From the NCBI GenBank assembly GCA_964017145.1, contig OZ024844.1:2852001-2916000 (forward strand): a DNA stretch of 64,000 nt. Direction: 5' to 3'. Origin of the DNA: Agrocybe praecox. Taxonomy: Eukaryota; Basidiomycota; Agaricomycetes; Agaricales; Agrocybaceae. The position numbers were made by a program, and so were the translations under genes. The notes beneath the pieces were generated by a model. The model worked only from the letters and a program-made list of their open reading frames with translations. It did no database searches and was not told where the DNA came from. Position 1 is the stretch's first letter. The number at the start of each line of letters is the position of its first letter. Positions 10,043 to 22,469 of this stretch are shown piece after piece.

Positions 10043-13000
10043 ATGGCGCAAGAGCGGTTTCGAAAAAAGTTAATGGAAGAGGGGCGACGCATCAAGTGGG
10101 GAGACACCCCGCAAACGGCCCGGCTGACGCGCCTGGGTAAATCCGAATCAGATCGCCCGACGCCGACGCCCTTACTCTCATCCTCCCCTTCTCCACTGGC
10201 AACAACCACTTCACATTCCAGTTCAACGTCGACAAACGATACAGGAGCGGAGTGTATATCAAACATCTCTGACGCCTTTGAGAATATCGATTACGGCACA
10301 ACACGTGTTGCTGGCGATCGACGGGACTCTGATACTGGTAATCTGACTGGCCAGGCCCAGGAGGACCACATTCCCGCTCAACCAGACTTGACCCATCTCG
10401 AAGGATCGCGGACTTCTAGTGGCTTAGAATTTCCGACGACGATGCCCTCAACAAAAGGGTGGGATGGTTGCGAAACTCTCTTATCTTATAACCCGAAATT
10501 CATTCCAGTACGACGAGTCAAGGCAAACTCGGCAGAGTTATCGGAAATAATAAGAGATTACGAGAAGAATGGTATCCCATTAGTAATAGAAGGATTTCAC
10601 GAGCTCCTTTCTTGGCCAAAGGAGATGTTTACACTGGAAAACTTCATGGAGAATACAAAGTCTAAAGGTCAGTAGGTTAGGGTCTGTCATAACTTTTTGT
10701 ATCTAACATGTTATTGTTCCATAGAAATCGATGTCCGTAATGTTCATAGCTGGCAGGACAACAAAATGCAATTGGATGAGTTTGTCGAGCGTTGCCGTTC
10801 TACGGGTCCATATATGACCGAAGATGGTTAGGTTTCTCCAGTCATTTAGGCTCCGCGACCTAATGCCATAATCTTTATAGAGCAAGAGAGGTTTTACGGA
10901 AAGGACTTGGAGTGTCCAAAAATTTGGGAAGAATGGCTTCAAAAAGGCAATGTGGTTCCTCTTGCATTACTTGGAAATGGCCCAGAAGATATGTTCCGAT
11001 ATCTCACTGGCTCGGTAACACCTTGTTATTGTACGGCGTATTGCGGTGGCTAACCTTCATTCCAGAAAGCGGTCGAAACTCTCATGTGCTATTTAGGCAT
11101 TGGAGATACTTTCACTCCTTGCCACAAAGATCTTTGCGCATCGTCTGGGCAGAATTTGATGTGCTACACGGAAAACGACGGATCTTCTTTTTGGTTCATG
11201 ACGGAAAGCGATGCAGCACCTGATGCCGCGAAATATTTCCAGCGCTTGGGCCACGAGCTTGATCACGAAAACCACGTCTTGACTATCAAACAATTCTCAA
11301 GAACCCCTTTCAAGGTATATGTCCTGCAACAGAAACTGGGCGATCTTGTTCTGGTGCCTCCACGATCCTGCCATCAAGTCCATAATGCCGGAGGAATCAC
11401 CGTCAAGACGTCTTGGTCGCGTATGACCTGCCGGGGACTTTCAACTGCATATTTTCATGAGCTTCCCATTTATCGACGGTAAAATTCGTTTTTGTGATTT
11501 CATCAAATAACAGAAAATTGATGTCATCGTATTAGACTCTGTCGGAAAGAAACATATCGCGTCAAGAACATGGTGTTTTATTCCCTTTCGTCTCAAGCGC
11601 AAGAACTCCAAGCACTCTTTCCTGGGACAAGTACGATCTCTACTACTGGTCTCCCGTCGAAAGCGCGTAGGCGGCAGACCGACGATTCAAGTAGTGCAAC
11701 GTTCGACGAAGCCAAAGGTCGCTCTTTATCAGATAGTCTAACTCAACTGCTCTCAATATACGACTGCATCTTAGCGGAAGAATATGATAAAACACACAAC
11801 AAGCTACGCAACGAGCAAAATGGCACGAGTGATGAAATCCCATATACTTGTGATTTTTGTGCGGGCGATATCTTCCAGAGTTTCTTTGAATGTCGACAGT
11901 GTATCTTCAAACTGGAGAGGAATCCGACTAGCGACGCTATTCACATATGCCCTGGATGTTACGCGGAAGGGCGGAGTTGCGAGTGTTCGGTGCCAATGCG
12001 TCCAATGCAGTACCGAAATTTTTCGCAACTGAAGGATGTCCGCTCAGACGCGGAGCAGGCCGTTACCAGATTCGAGCGGCGTTACAACGATGCATTCGAG
12101 TTCAAACCACTGTGAGTTCGTTGATATACTACTCTTATTGTATGTTGTCAATATGTTTTAAGGGATCTCGAGGACGAAACCGTACCTTCTCTTTTCCGAG
12201 CAGCCTTGCAACTGCGACAAATCCAAACGGCCTCTAAAGTAAGTTATCCTGGCGTTTCGTGAACAATTAACATGACTAATTCTTATGAAGCAACGTTTGA
12301 AAGTCTGTATTCCCTCTTCTAAGAAGCCATCCCACAAAGCATTTTCACATTGGGTATTAAGCTGCAAAGGATGCCACAGCGGGAGCTGCTTTGCCCATAT
12401 ATTGGCAAAATCAAACCTACATTCGGCTGAAGCACTTCTTGCTTTTGGTTCTGACTCAAGCAAAGATCATTCGAGCTTTCACCAATGTCACCTTTCAGGA
12501 AGAAATAAATTTGAGTCAGCGATGGATGACCTCAAGAAACGACAACAGAAGGGAGAGCGTCATCCAGGTTATGGCCAACTTGTCTATAATGCTCTCTTGT
12601 TCAACAAATGTCTCCCTTTTCGCAAAGGATTGCATGCAGGGTGGTATGATGAAGAGGTGCATAGTAATTGCTTTTCGACTTGATATCCACTGAGAGCAGT
12701 TTTTTTTTTTCATTTTTTTTTTTTCAAAATAGTCCTCAGGCGAGGAAGAAGAGGGGGGAAAAGGCGACAAATCGCTCTCCGAACACACTCCCCTCAAATC
12801 CTTGATGCCTCCTATTCATAACAACATCGAGCACAATTTGCAGACAACTCCCCACGTCGACGCGGTCTTACCCATACAACCTCCCAAAAGCCTGAAAAGA
12901 AAGAGGTTGATCATGGATTATGTTGCTGTCCCTCCTGCGCCTTACCCTGTAACGAATGTTCGTCTAAAACGGACTATCTCTTCGGATCCTCACAATCTTA

Positions 13001-15063
13001 CGGCCACCCAAACAGGACAGAACGATGCGACTGACGCAGATCATGAATTTACGCCCCCGACCAATCAACTTCCCGATTCTGTGACGGATGTTCCAGTTAC
13101 AAGTAAGAGTAAGGATAGAAGAGTTTCTTTCCTTGATACAAGAACCGATCGACGAAAACTTGCCCACTTGCATTTCAAGAAGAACCCATTGGTGTCAAGT
13201 CAATCTACACATTCAACAGAAAATGGCAATCAATGTCCAGCTCCTACCCCAGAAGCATCACAAGAAAGAAATCCCCCCACCAGTCTTCCCCCGCATTCAC
13301 AAGAGTCTCAAGGTCACTCAGACCAACCAATGGAAGAAATTCCTGTCCCTCTTGCTACCCCGCCTGGTCCTTCGCAATCGCATCAAGACCCGTCCACTCG
13401 CACCTCGCCAACATCAGATGTGGTAACTAAATCCAATTTGGGGGAAGTTATGAAAATAGCCTTTCAGGACAATATAAAAGAAGTGGTGTCCACCATAATG
13501 GTCCAGATGGGAACAACCCTAACTCAGGCTGCTGTACGGATATCAGGATTTTTCCTCAAATAATGTAATTTACTGACACAAACACAGGCGAATTCGTTGC
13601 AAAATGGACAATCACCCGCGCCTTTTCCTCTACCTACACCGCCTCCCAATTTGACTTTCGCTGCAGGCCAAAATAACCCTTCCCCCCTCAATGTAGCACC
13701 CTTGTATCCTCCCCATGGCTTTACATCCCCTATGCATCCTAATGGACAGATAATGTACTACCCCCGCCCGCATTATGTAACTCGAGGGCGGAACAGAGGA
13801 TCTTATCATCCAAGGTATCAACAGCATCAAGGTACGTTATACGACCACTAACACATTGTTGAGGTATACTAAGATGAATATACACTAGACTCCAGACATT
13901 ATCCTTATCCTCACACGAACGGGGGCAACCCCAATAACAGACATCAGGCTCATCGCCAACGTCCACAGCATTCTTCTCAACCAGGTCAACATGCTCCTCA
14001 TCCTACATCTGGGTCGTCATATGGACGAGGTTTTGACTCACCTCGACAGGGGGATACCCCGGTAGACCCGATTGAAGAACATATACGCTCTGTGGAACAA
14101 AGAAGCCAAGGGCATGAAAGGCTCCCGGTGCCTGCGTGGAGCTCCGGGTCCTCAATGGACTCGCAAACAAGGAAAGATCAACAGGGCGGTCATTTTGCGT
14201 CTGGAAGTATTCCCCCTCAGCAAGCGCCCGACAATAACGCTTCTGCCGCTATGCGCAACTCAGGCGAGAATAGAGTGAATTCGAAGAATAAAAGCTCCCC
14301 TAGCAAAAATGCACACTCATCACGTCCTGTGAGAGATAGCCCCCGCAAAACTCGGAGTTCAACAAGTGATAACCAAGGACGAAGAGATGCAACAAGGAAC
14401 AGAAGCCAATCGAATGCAACTTCCAACAACTCTTCAGTTCAAGACAACTCCTACCTAGTACTAGGACATCGACCTCCAAGGAATCGCGTCGAACGTTCGG
14501 AGGCAACAACCCAAACCGATGACCTCATGGATATGGATGTCAGAGGCGAGCTAGACACTGATTTGGCGATGGATGTCGATACTAGAGTTGTGGATAACTT
14601 TGATAGGAGGGGAGCAACACCGATGGATGATCTTCCTATTGTTGAGCCTGGAGCAACATTTCCTGGCGATAAAGCTATTCCAGCGATAACCCCCCTGACT
14701 GCAACATTGGTCGACGGCACTTCTAAAGAGCAAGATTGGGAACTCGAGTATGCTTCCGATGGACCTGATTCTTCTCCCATCCCGTCCTCGAATTTAGGCC
14801 GCGCATCCAGTAATCAACACCGTAGTGTCTCCGAGATGAACAGTGACTCTACTCTCAACGGCTTGTCTACTATCATACCCCCTTCGAACTCAGGAACTGC
14901 AACTGCCGAGCATAGTAATCAACAAGATGAGCGTAGGACTTCCGTGGTTGGTTCCGATAAACCCAAGGACTCTTCTACCGATGGCCCACCTTTAAGGTTG
15001 GCCCGCCAGCATCTGCGGGAAGACGACATGGAATCGATCATCAGTCTCGGAGATGATCTTTAA
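10043..15063 (+). CDS. Large JmjC-domain protein with Cys-rich zinc module and long disordered tail
   Basis: Ten exons (10043-10667, 10725-10826, 10881-11014, 11066-11478, 11536-12111, 12163-12238, 12291-12656, 12733-13533, 13588-13831, 13889-15063) give 1503 aa. A Ser/Thr-rich N-terminus precedes a JmjC fold. Fe(II) ligands are visible as the HxD of TPCHKDLC (H307, D309) and a distal His in PPRSCHQVHNAGG (about H390). A Cys-rich module (CDFC, CRQC, CPGC, CECS) follows at about 520-570. The C-terminal 750 residues are Pro/Ser/Gln/Asn-rich with RGRNRG and basic patches. JmjC proteins are 2-oxoglutarate oxygenases, many of them histone lysine demethylases; substrate cannot be read here. The 3' half could be a separate gene starting near 12805, but splice phases join cleanly. 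Confidence 0.82.
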
Positions 15064-15590
15064 GAAGAGTTTGAGTCAAGTTCAACTTGCTGGGGTCTGA
15101 GCCTCCCAATAATACACCTGTTTGCTATCATAGTACACCGACCCGCTTGCCAATGGAGACATGTTTCAACACTTTATATATTTGTGAATTATTATTTTGG
15201 GACTACTATGTAACTTTTTGGGCTCTTATCTCGGAACTTTTTGTTTTTTTTGGAAATTGGTACTGCACATCTATGGAATTGTTATCTGGTTATATGTACT
15301 CATGGAATAGTATTGATATTTTGAGCATCAATGATTTGTAGGGGACATGGTATATAATCGTTCAAAATCATATACGGCGTGACATAAAAAGAAGGAAGGG
15401 AACGTTGGTATTATGAAGGAGCCTATAAGGGTATCGAGGAAATAGTGAAAAGAATGGCAGAGCGTCAATGCAAGGAGGGCTTGATGTTGTTAGACGTGAA
15501 TTATTCAGAAAAAGCATCAGATATACCGAAGACCGAAACCAGAAAGAAAAAACCAGAGGTGAGGCGAGGGAGATGGCGAAAGCAATGCGC
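15064..15590. other. Convergent intergenic region
   Basis: This AT-rich, T-run-containing sequence lies between the stop codons of the JmjC gene and the CK1 gene. It should contain both 3' UTRs and poly(A) sites. No gene was seen. Confidence 0.5.
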
Positions 15591-17560
15591 TTAACACCGG
15601 CAAGTGAGAAGTCTAATGAAAGCTGATTTAGGCTGAGGGTCTTCCTGTGCTTGATAGTCTTGCGATACGCCAATATCTCCACCTCTTGCCCGCACGTTGC
15701 TTATAGCAGCCGGGGCTGCACCAACACTCGATACCATGGGCGACGCACGACCGTATGGCTGTTGTTGCTGCTGTTGGGTTTTAAACTGTTCTTGCTGTTG
15801 CGAGTACTCGTACCCAGCACCGATTCCAGCGGTTGCGTAAGGATGTTGCTGAGCACTGCCTCGCTGATTGGTCCCGATGGGTATATGTGCCTGCGCTTGT
15901 GCAGAATGCGGTGTCAATTGTCCAGGCGTGAGGACAGCAGGGACCTTCCTTTGCTTAGATCCATGTCTAACAAGAGCAGGAGAAGGAGGTACCACATTGC
16001 CCGGTTGTGCTTGTGAGCGTCTCCTATCATCACGTTCTTTCCGTCTATCCGCGTATGCATTTTCATTCTGCACTCTCGCGAGCATTTGGCTCTGGCCCTA
16101 GAAGGAGAAAAGTTAGCGTGAAACTCAAGATTAGGATTAAAAATTAAAAATGAATTGCTGACCACAGATGCTTCCCAACCTTTTCCGTCTAAAAATATGA
16201 TTAGTATGTTCAGACAACGCATTAACTATGTTTGCTCACCATTTAGGAGATTCCAGTCAAAGACCCCATCGTCGACATCACCATTACTCCTCATAACTTT
16301 TGTGAAAAGTTCTCTCAAGAAATCATAATCTGGCGTTTCCTCGAATCCCAACTTGCGAACATAGTTGAGGTAAATGCCAAACTCCTCTGCAAGGCCGAAA
16401 GTTACACGACAATTTCCTGAGTGAATCACGCTACTTACCAGGGAATCCCTCACACAGTTCCTTGATCGGCGTAGTCTGCTTCTTTTCTCCGATCTTTTCA
16501 TATTTCTGCTTGTTGGTGGCAGCCTTCAGGCCTTGCCACGGCAGACTCCCTCGTAGGAAGTACATAAAGACATGGCCGAGTGCTTCAAGATCGTCTCTAC
16601 GTGATTGCTCTGATGGTTGCACTGTCAGTAATCGTCGAAAGGGAACGAGACAAATTTTGAGCGCACCTCGCCCAAGATGTGTATTGATACTCATGTATCG
16701 TGCAGTTCCACTAAGACTCTTTCGTTCACGGTAAGGAATGTGTTGCTTCGTCTTTGGATCTCGGTATTGTTTAGCCATACCAAAGTCGACGACATGGACA
16801 ACTATCCATTAATTTAGTGATGTCAAAGAATAAAAAGATCGCTGAAAAGGGACAAACCATTGGCGCCCTTGGTCCCGGGGCGTCCTATGAGGAAGTTATC
16901 GGGCTTGATATCTCGATAGATGAGGTTCTTTTCATGGATCGTTTGTACACGAGTAAGCTGGACTTTGGCAATCAGGGGGGGGAAACTGTGATCCGACAAC
17001 TCGAAAGTGCCTCACCATTTGTTTTGCAGCCATGCAAACTGTCTTGATCGTGAACTTGCGACCACACATGTCAAAAAGATCTTCTAGACTGGGCCCTAAC
17101 AGGTCGATGACGAGGATGTTGTGAAGACCTTCCTGTCCAAAATGATATATCTGTGGAATTCCGGCTACGAACGGCAGTGGGTGGCTAGTCAAGACTAAAG
17201 GGAATAGGACATAGCCAAAGACTACTCACGACATCCAGCTAGAATACGATACGAGCGACATTCGTCTCTAAGTTGAGGTGCCTCCGCTTTCCTTGGTTCC
17301 TAATAGTTTCCCAGGTGACATTTTAGTGGACTTCTCCACCGAAAAAAGGGCAGGCCAACGCACAAACTTGATTGCAACTGTCTGGGAGTTGAGAAGATTT
17401 GTGCCTTTCTAGCTTGTCAGTTGGACCGGACGCAGAAGAATGTAGTCGGTAGCAAACCTTCAAAGATGACACCGAAGGAACCTTCGCCTATCTTCTTGCC
17501 AACGCGGTAGTGAACACCGACGAGATTTGCGGTTGAGGAGGGGTGTGAGTGTGAAGCCAT
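15591..17560 (-). CDS. Casein kinase I family Ser/Thr protein kinase (Yck/Cki type)
   Basis: Multi-exon gene of roughly 440 aa starting [20 protein letters not shown]. The glycine loop is [14 protein letters not shown] and [15 protein letters not shown] carries the catalytic Lys. The catalytic loop is [14 protein letters not shown] and the DFG segment [13 protein letters not shown]. The substrate-recognition part reads [20 protein letters not shown], the CK1 form that replaces the usual APE motif. The C-terminus is Gln-rich (a six-Gln run near residue 400) and ends LLTCRC. Terminal Cys residues suggest palmitoylation and plasma-membrane anchoring, as in yeast Yck1/2. CK1 enzymes phosphorylate primed acidic sites in nutrient sensing and endocytosis. 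The family is certain; the subtype is inferred from the tail. Confidence 0.92.
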
Positions 17561-17715
17561 TATGGAGTAAAGGAGCAAGAGGAAGAAGGGAAATAATAGG
17601 GCCTTGTCGGCCTATTACTGTTAGATTGTGCACTGAAGCAGAGGACAAGAGTCAAGTCACGACAATCCAACTCCGCCCAAATTGGGGTTTATATTATTTC
17701 AAACTAGACTATTAT

Positions 17716-20040
17716 TTAAATAACATTTCTCCATCCAAGTCCCAAGGCAGCTCCTAAAAGCAGAGTAACTATTGTCCATATCCTCTGCTTCCTCTGCTTC
17801 CTTTCCTTGCTCCAGCCTTCTGCCCCTACTCCATCGAAATCCTCCCACTTAGGACTTCGGCAGAACCACCAGAAAAGGCTTACGGGTCCGGGAAACGTTG
17901 CTATAATCCGAGTCTTACCATCTCGTCCTGCCTGGTAGTACGACACGCAGTCCGTCCACACAGATGACTGGAGGCGTCCCTGCAGCCACTCATTATATTT
18001 GTCCGTGGCGTCATCTGTGATTTCAAACGATTTGGCCTTTCCTTCAACAACCGGTTTGATCAGCTGCATGGCAAAGTTGATCTAATTTCATGCATCACGG
18101 CACTGTCTTTTTCACGCGATTGTGAGACCTACCTGTGCCTCCTCGCTGAAAATAACTGACGCATGCCCTGAAGCAACGTTGGGTCCTGAAGAGTTCATTG
18201 GGAACTATCCGCAGCTCATGAATAACACGCAGGCTCACCTAACAGAATATAAGCATTGGGAAAACCAGGCGTGCACGAGCCAAGGTAGGCCATCGGCCCG
18301 CCTTTGCTTTCGAAGTATTCTTTCAAGGTGACCCCTTTACTACCGCGGACGTTCAACTGGGTAGGCTCCTATCCACAACGATCAGTGAGAGGATTTGAAT
18401 AAAAGATTGAAAGAAACCTACCAGGGAGTAACCCGTGCCAAAAATGATTACATCTAGGGGTATCACCTCTCCAGTTTTCAGCTTCACGCCGCTTTCCACT
18501 ATTGAATCAATCGTGTCCCATTTCACGCTGACATTTGGCTGGTTTAACGAAGCAAGATATCCTGGGTCCACGATAATACGTTTGCAACCAGGAGCTTCCG
18601 GTCCATTTCACAGGTAAGTGACAATTTGGAATGTCCTTGAAGAACATAGCGTACCATAATTAGGAACTAGCTTCTCGACTTCACCCTTCGGCGCTTTAGA
18701 TTTGATATACGCCGTCAGAAGCTTCAACATAAAAGTCAACACAACCCTGGGATGCAGAATACCATTGGGCTGGCTTACCTTTTTGGCAATCTTAACGAGC
18801 AGTCTGTTATCTTTCCTGAAGATCAAGAAACCGATATCGGCCTGTGAAGATTATTCGATTAATGCTCATTCAAAAGGAAAGAATTAAACGCACTCTGGCC
18901 ATGATGGAATTCCTGTACCATCGTAAGATGAAAGGAACGTAGGCGAAGATCCACTTTGCCCAACCTGGGTATCGAGTGTTTCTCTAGACATACCCAATTC
19001 GTCAAGGTTCTAGGACAGAAAGTGACCGAAGTATGAAACGCACGCGGGGAACAAACCATTGAGGTGTCCTGCAGAAATTAATGACCTGCACGGAAGGATC
19101 CCGCGAGATTTCCGGAATTAACTGCGCACTATACACACAGTGAAGAGGAAAATATTAATTCAAAGAACCACTTCTAGATAAGGGGAAAAACAAAACATAC
19201 GCAGAACACCCGTTTCCAATGACCCCTACGCGCTTCTTGTGAAGCACAATATCATGCCTCCATCTTGCTGAATGGAACGACTCGCCCTTGAACGTTTCCA
19301 GACCGTGCAAGTCCTTGGGGTATAAAGGCGCCTGGAATCCACCAATCGCATAGAAAATCACTTCCGCCTCTATCTGCTTCTTCTCCCCCGTCTTCGAATC
19401 CTGGATGTCCACCACATACCGCTGCTCATCGTTCTGCCACTCCGCGTTGGTAACAGTTGCACTGAGCACAGTGTGGCGGACCAAGTCGTGTTTATGCCAT
19501 AGTTCTTCCCAGTAAGCTCGCAACTCGGGTTGGGTAGCAAAGTACGTCTCCCATTTGGGATTAAGGTCCGTCGAGAGACTGTACCAGTGCGCAGGGACAT
19601 CTGAACCGCAGCCCTGCAGATTTCTTTCAGGACACAAACTCTAACGAAGCGTGTAGAGGACTTACAGGATACGTATTATCCTAGTCTCTCAAAGTAAGCG
19701 AAGTGGACGAAAAAGAAATCCAATTCAATGGACGCACCCTCCATGTTCCTCCTACAGAATCTGCCTGCTCGTAAATCTACACCCATGAAAAAGAAAACAG
19801 TCACACAGGGGCTCTCCGCATTCGAGCAAACATCACATACTGTGAAATTATCGAAATTAAGTTGTCTTTTCAGCGCAATCGCAGCAGAAATACCGGCCAA
19901 TCTGCATACGTGAAAACAACAATGATGCCGAGAATTAATTGACTCAGCGGCAGTTATACACTTCAAAAATGTCCCGATCACACATACCCAGCGCCTACGA
20001 TGACCACATGGGGCGTCCGTTTTGCACCTGCTTCAGACAT
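17716..20040 (-). CDS. FAD-dependent monooxygenase (flavin-containing/Baeyer-Villiger-like) with C-terminal membrane anchor
   Basis: Multi-exon gene of about 550-570 aa. It opens with a Rossmann FAD motif, HVVIVGAGLAGISAAIAL, followed by FTIYEQADSVGGTWR and NTYPGCGSDVPAHWYSLS. The second nucleotide-binding motif is RVGVIGNGCSA. IIFGTGYS and LGPNVASGHAS occur toward the C-terminus, as in class B flavin monooxygenases. A basic stretch plus a hydrophobic tail (IWTIVTLLLGAALGLGW) suggests tail anchoring, probably in the ER. Family members oxygenate ketones or heteroatoms; substrate is unknown. The gene sits 155 bp from the CK1 start with no biosynthetic partner genes, so a secondary-metabolite role is not supported by context. 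Confidence 0.85.
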
Positions 20041-20680
20041 ACTATGTATGTATGTACAAGAGGTCAAAGGAAGGAAAGAAAAGGTTGCCAGAGAACCGTT
20101 CGGGTTCAGTTTATTACGCAGCCCGCATGCAGAACGATGATCCACTGCTTGTGATTTCCCTTGGTTTTGACAAGGAGGCAAAACATTTGATTTCCGCGAG
20201 TGTCACGTCAATGGAGCACCAATGAGGATTAAATGGACAGGACACATGATCCTTTTCTTGATTGCTACCTGGTACTGCTTCTTGAATCTTGATGTTTACC
20301 ACATCGTCGGCTGTGAAAGAAAACACAGAACGGACTCATAACATTAGCACATGAGAAACAATTGCTGGGGTACCGAAGTATACAGGGAAGAACTAAGCAA
20401 AACAAAGGTATAGTATAGTATATTTTTGAACTCGAAAGGATGTTTGAAGGAGCGGGGAGGGATTACGAAAGGGTTGCGCAGGGAAAAAAAAAAGGAGTCA
20501 GCAGTAATTTGATGTTACCATCGGAAATATCAAATGGTGCGGGGAAGATGACATCAATAATAATGCCAAGCTGCATCTTCGAAAAAGCAATTGGAAATGA
20601 ACGTTGAGTTCGTTGTGCCATTCTGTTCTGTTATCGTACATACAAACCACGACTTCGCTGTTAAATAAAAAATAACCTAG
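20041..20680. other. Intergenic, 640 bp
   Basis: This region holds the promoter of the monooxygenase and the 3' UTR of GID4. An 'ATGTATGTATG' run lies at 20043-20053. A short open frame at 20114-20326 (- strand) shows no recognisable motif and is not called. Confidence 0.45.
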
Positions 20681-22058
20681 TCAACGAAATTCGAAGCTAG
20701 AACTGGTCTGCTCTGGAACATGTAACAGAGACAACTGCTGATATCTACCAAAATCATGAGTCATTCACCACGGGTCCAGAATTTATTTAAAGACTTACGG
20801 TTCAGAATTCTGATGATAGTAGAAACCACTCATAGTAGCAACAGGCGGGTTGATAGGAGCTAGGGAAGGCCCACGACGGCGAGTACTAGAATCTCGTCGT
20901 GTTCTCGACCGTCCGACACTCTTCTGCCTGGGCTGGGGAAGCGGTCGATCATCGCATTCTGGGGTCAAGGGCATTTGTATCGCATCTTCCGCTTCCTCCA
21001 TTGTGGAATCAAGCGGTGAAGTGGGCACAGGAGGAGGGTTCAGATCGACGCAAACGTAGTAGAAACCTATTGCGAGGAGACATGCATATTAGCATGCTGT
21101 GCTTTCTGCGGTGCGCAGTAGGGGTATGCGCATATACGTATATATAAACCGTGCAGAGTTGATTGAGACTTGCCTGCAAAACTTGCACCATTGATATCTT
21201 GCACACGGTGGTCGGGTACAAGGAATCTCTCCTTCCACCTCATGAATATAACACCACGATCTCGTTCGTCCAGAGTCATATGAGGCTTTTGAGCTTCATG
21301 TCTTATATGCTTGAACGACGGGAACCGAGACCAGTGAACGAGATCCTCATGCTGCGAAGCTCCCCATTCCTGTGTAAGGAACCCATACCGGTTTCCAATG
21401 ATTTCCGCATCGAAATAGGTCGTGAGCTCCGGCCAATCGTCAGTCAAACCCCGTATCCTCAAATAACCGCAAAGTGTAGAAGCAGCGAAATTGACATCCT
21501 ATGTTTCGGAAAGAGAATATTGGTGCTCCAAACCCTTGAAGGATGGTAATAACATACCACAATGGAGACATTGACGTCGTAGCTATTCCTCCCGCTCTTT
21601 TGTGTGCCCGTAAAACTGGCTCCGGGGTAGAGACAATGGTGTGCTCTTGACCGTATGCGCAAACGAGTAACGTCCGTCAATGGGTTCGGATAGGACTGGC
21701 TACCGGTAAATATAGGCCCTGGAATTGGTCGGGAGGGAGCGGTGTCGACAGGCTGAATTGGTGGAATGATATGCTGAAGTCGCTGGGAAGCCGGGGGTGC
21801 GGTGACTGACAATACGGGTTTCTTGGGGTAAGGTGATGGCGGTGCGGTCTGTAAAGCATGATAAATCGAGTCTACAGTGTCCTGAGAGCGTCTGGAGATG
21901 GAAATGTCATGGCATGGCGGGTCTTGGTCAATCCTTGCAGATAGTTGTTGAGTGAGCGGGCGACAGAGAGAACATAAGAGAGATATGGGGTCGATGAGGG
22001 CGGACTGGCAGGATGAGCAAAGCTTTTCAGTTGGAGGAAGGTACTGTTCTGAAGGCAT
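20681..22058 (-). CDS. GID4: GID4/VID24, substrate receptor of the GID/CTLH E3 ubiquitin ligase
   Basis: Four exons (22058-21558, 21498-21174, 21066-20799, 20744-20681) give 385 aa. After a disordered N-terminus with a CxxC pair, the Gid4 beta-barrel begins at YPGASFTGTQKSGRNSYDV. It continues through LCGYLRIRGLTDDWPELTTY, GVIFMRWKERFLVPD and INGASFAGFYYVCVDL. The end, FYYHQNSEP then YQQLSLLHVPEQ to EFR, matches the usual C-terminus. Gid4 binds Pro/N-degrons of gluconeogenic enzymes for glucose-induced degradation. An insertion of about 70 residues with basic SR-like sequence splits the barrel before the SGFYYH strand. Intron 2 uses a GC donor. A more distal in-frame Met exists upstream (22247) but 22058 gives the cleaner start. 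Confidence 0.92.
21067..21173 (-). other. GC-AG intron 2 of GID4
   Basis: Donor GCAAGT, acceptor caatag, 107 nt, with a branch-like GCTAATA. It rebuilds GASFAGFYYVCVD across the junction (G|GT). No GT donor gives this conserved frame. Confidence 0.8.
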
Positions 22059-22112
22059 GGTATAGTACGATGGGAGAGAGCGACGCTTTCCTCCGCCGTT
22101 CACTCCATCTCC

Positions 22113-22120
22113 GCACGTGC
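22113..22120. promoter_or_regulatory. GCACGTGC palindrome upstream of GID4
   Basis: A perfect 8-bp palindrome with a CACGTG core lies 55 bp upstream of the GID4 start codon. It is a candidate bHLH site by sequence alone. Confidence 0.25.
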
Positions 22121-22469
22121 CATACCGACTACTCGTCTTTTTCGCTCTTTCAACTTTCATTTCAAGTTTATCTCTTTTCATTCTCTCTATCTCTCCTTTA
22201 TATACTTCTCTTATAGACGCCCACTTATCTATTAGACGCTCCCTCACCGACCCTCAACAAACACCATTTGCTAGTACACAAACTCCGGACCTTCTATATC
22301 TGTGGTAGTCAACTGATCTGAGATTGCCGTACCTATCAATCAACCAAACTTGTCAGGAGGCTTGGATCGATAACACACTCAATTCAGAGCAGAGACATGC
22401 AACAAAACTTTACGAGACATATAGTTTGCCTCAAGGGTTTTCTCTCTTGACTTACCCATATGTTTCCAT
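22121..22469. other. GID4 upstream region
   Basis: This is a pyrimidine-rich stretch (CT-rich near 22135-22215), likely the 5' UTR/promoter of GID4 on the - strand. No gene was seen. Confidence 0.4.

Noticed and set aside
12690..12732. T-rich tract as a transposon poly(A) remnant on the opposite strand
   Set aside because: It sits exactly at an intron 3' end with frame-preserving splice sites, and no reverse transcriptase or target-site duplication is visible.
20114..20326. Open frame upstream of the flavin monooxygenase (MFSFTADDVVNIK...)
   Set aside because: No motif and no clean splice into the FAD domain; the monooxygenase already starts well at 20040 just before its Rossmann motif.
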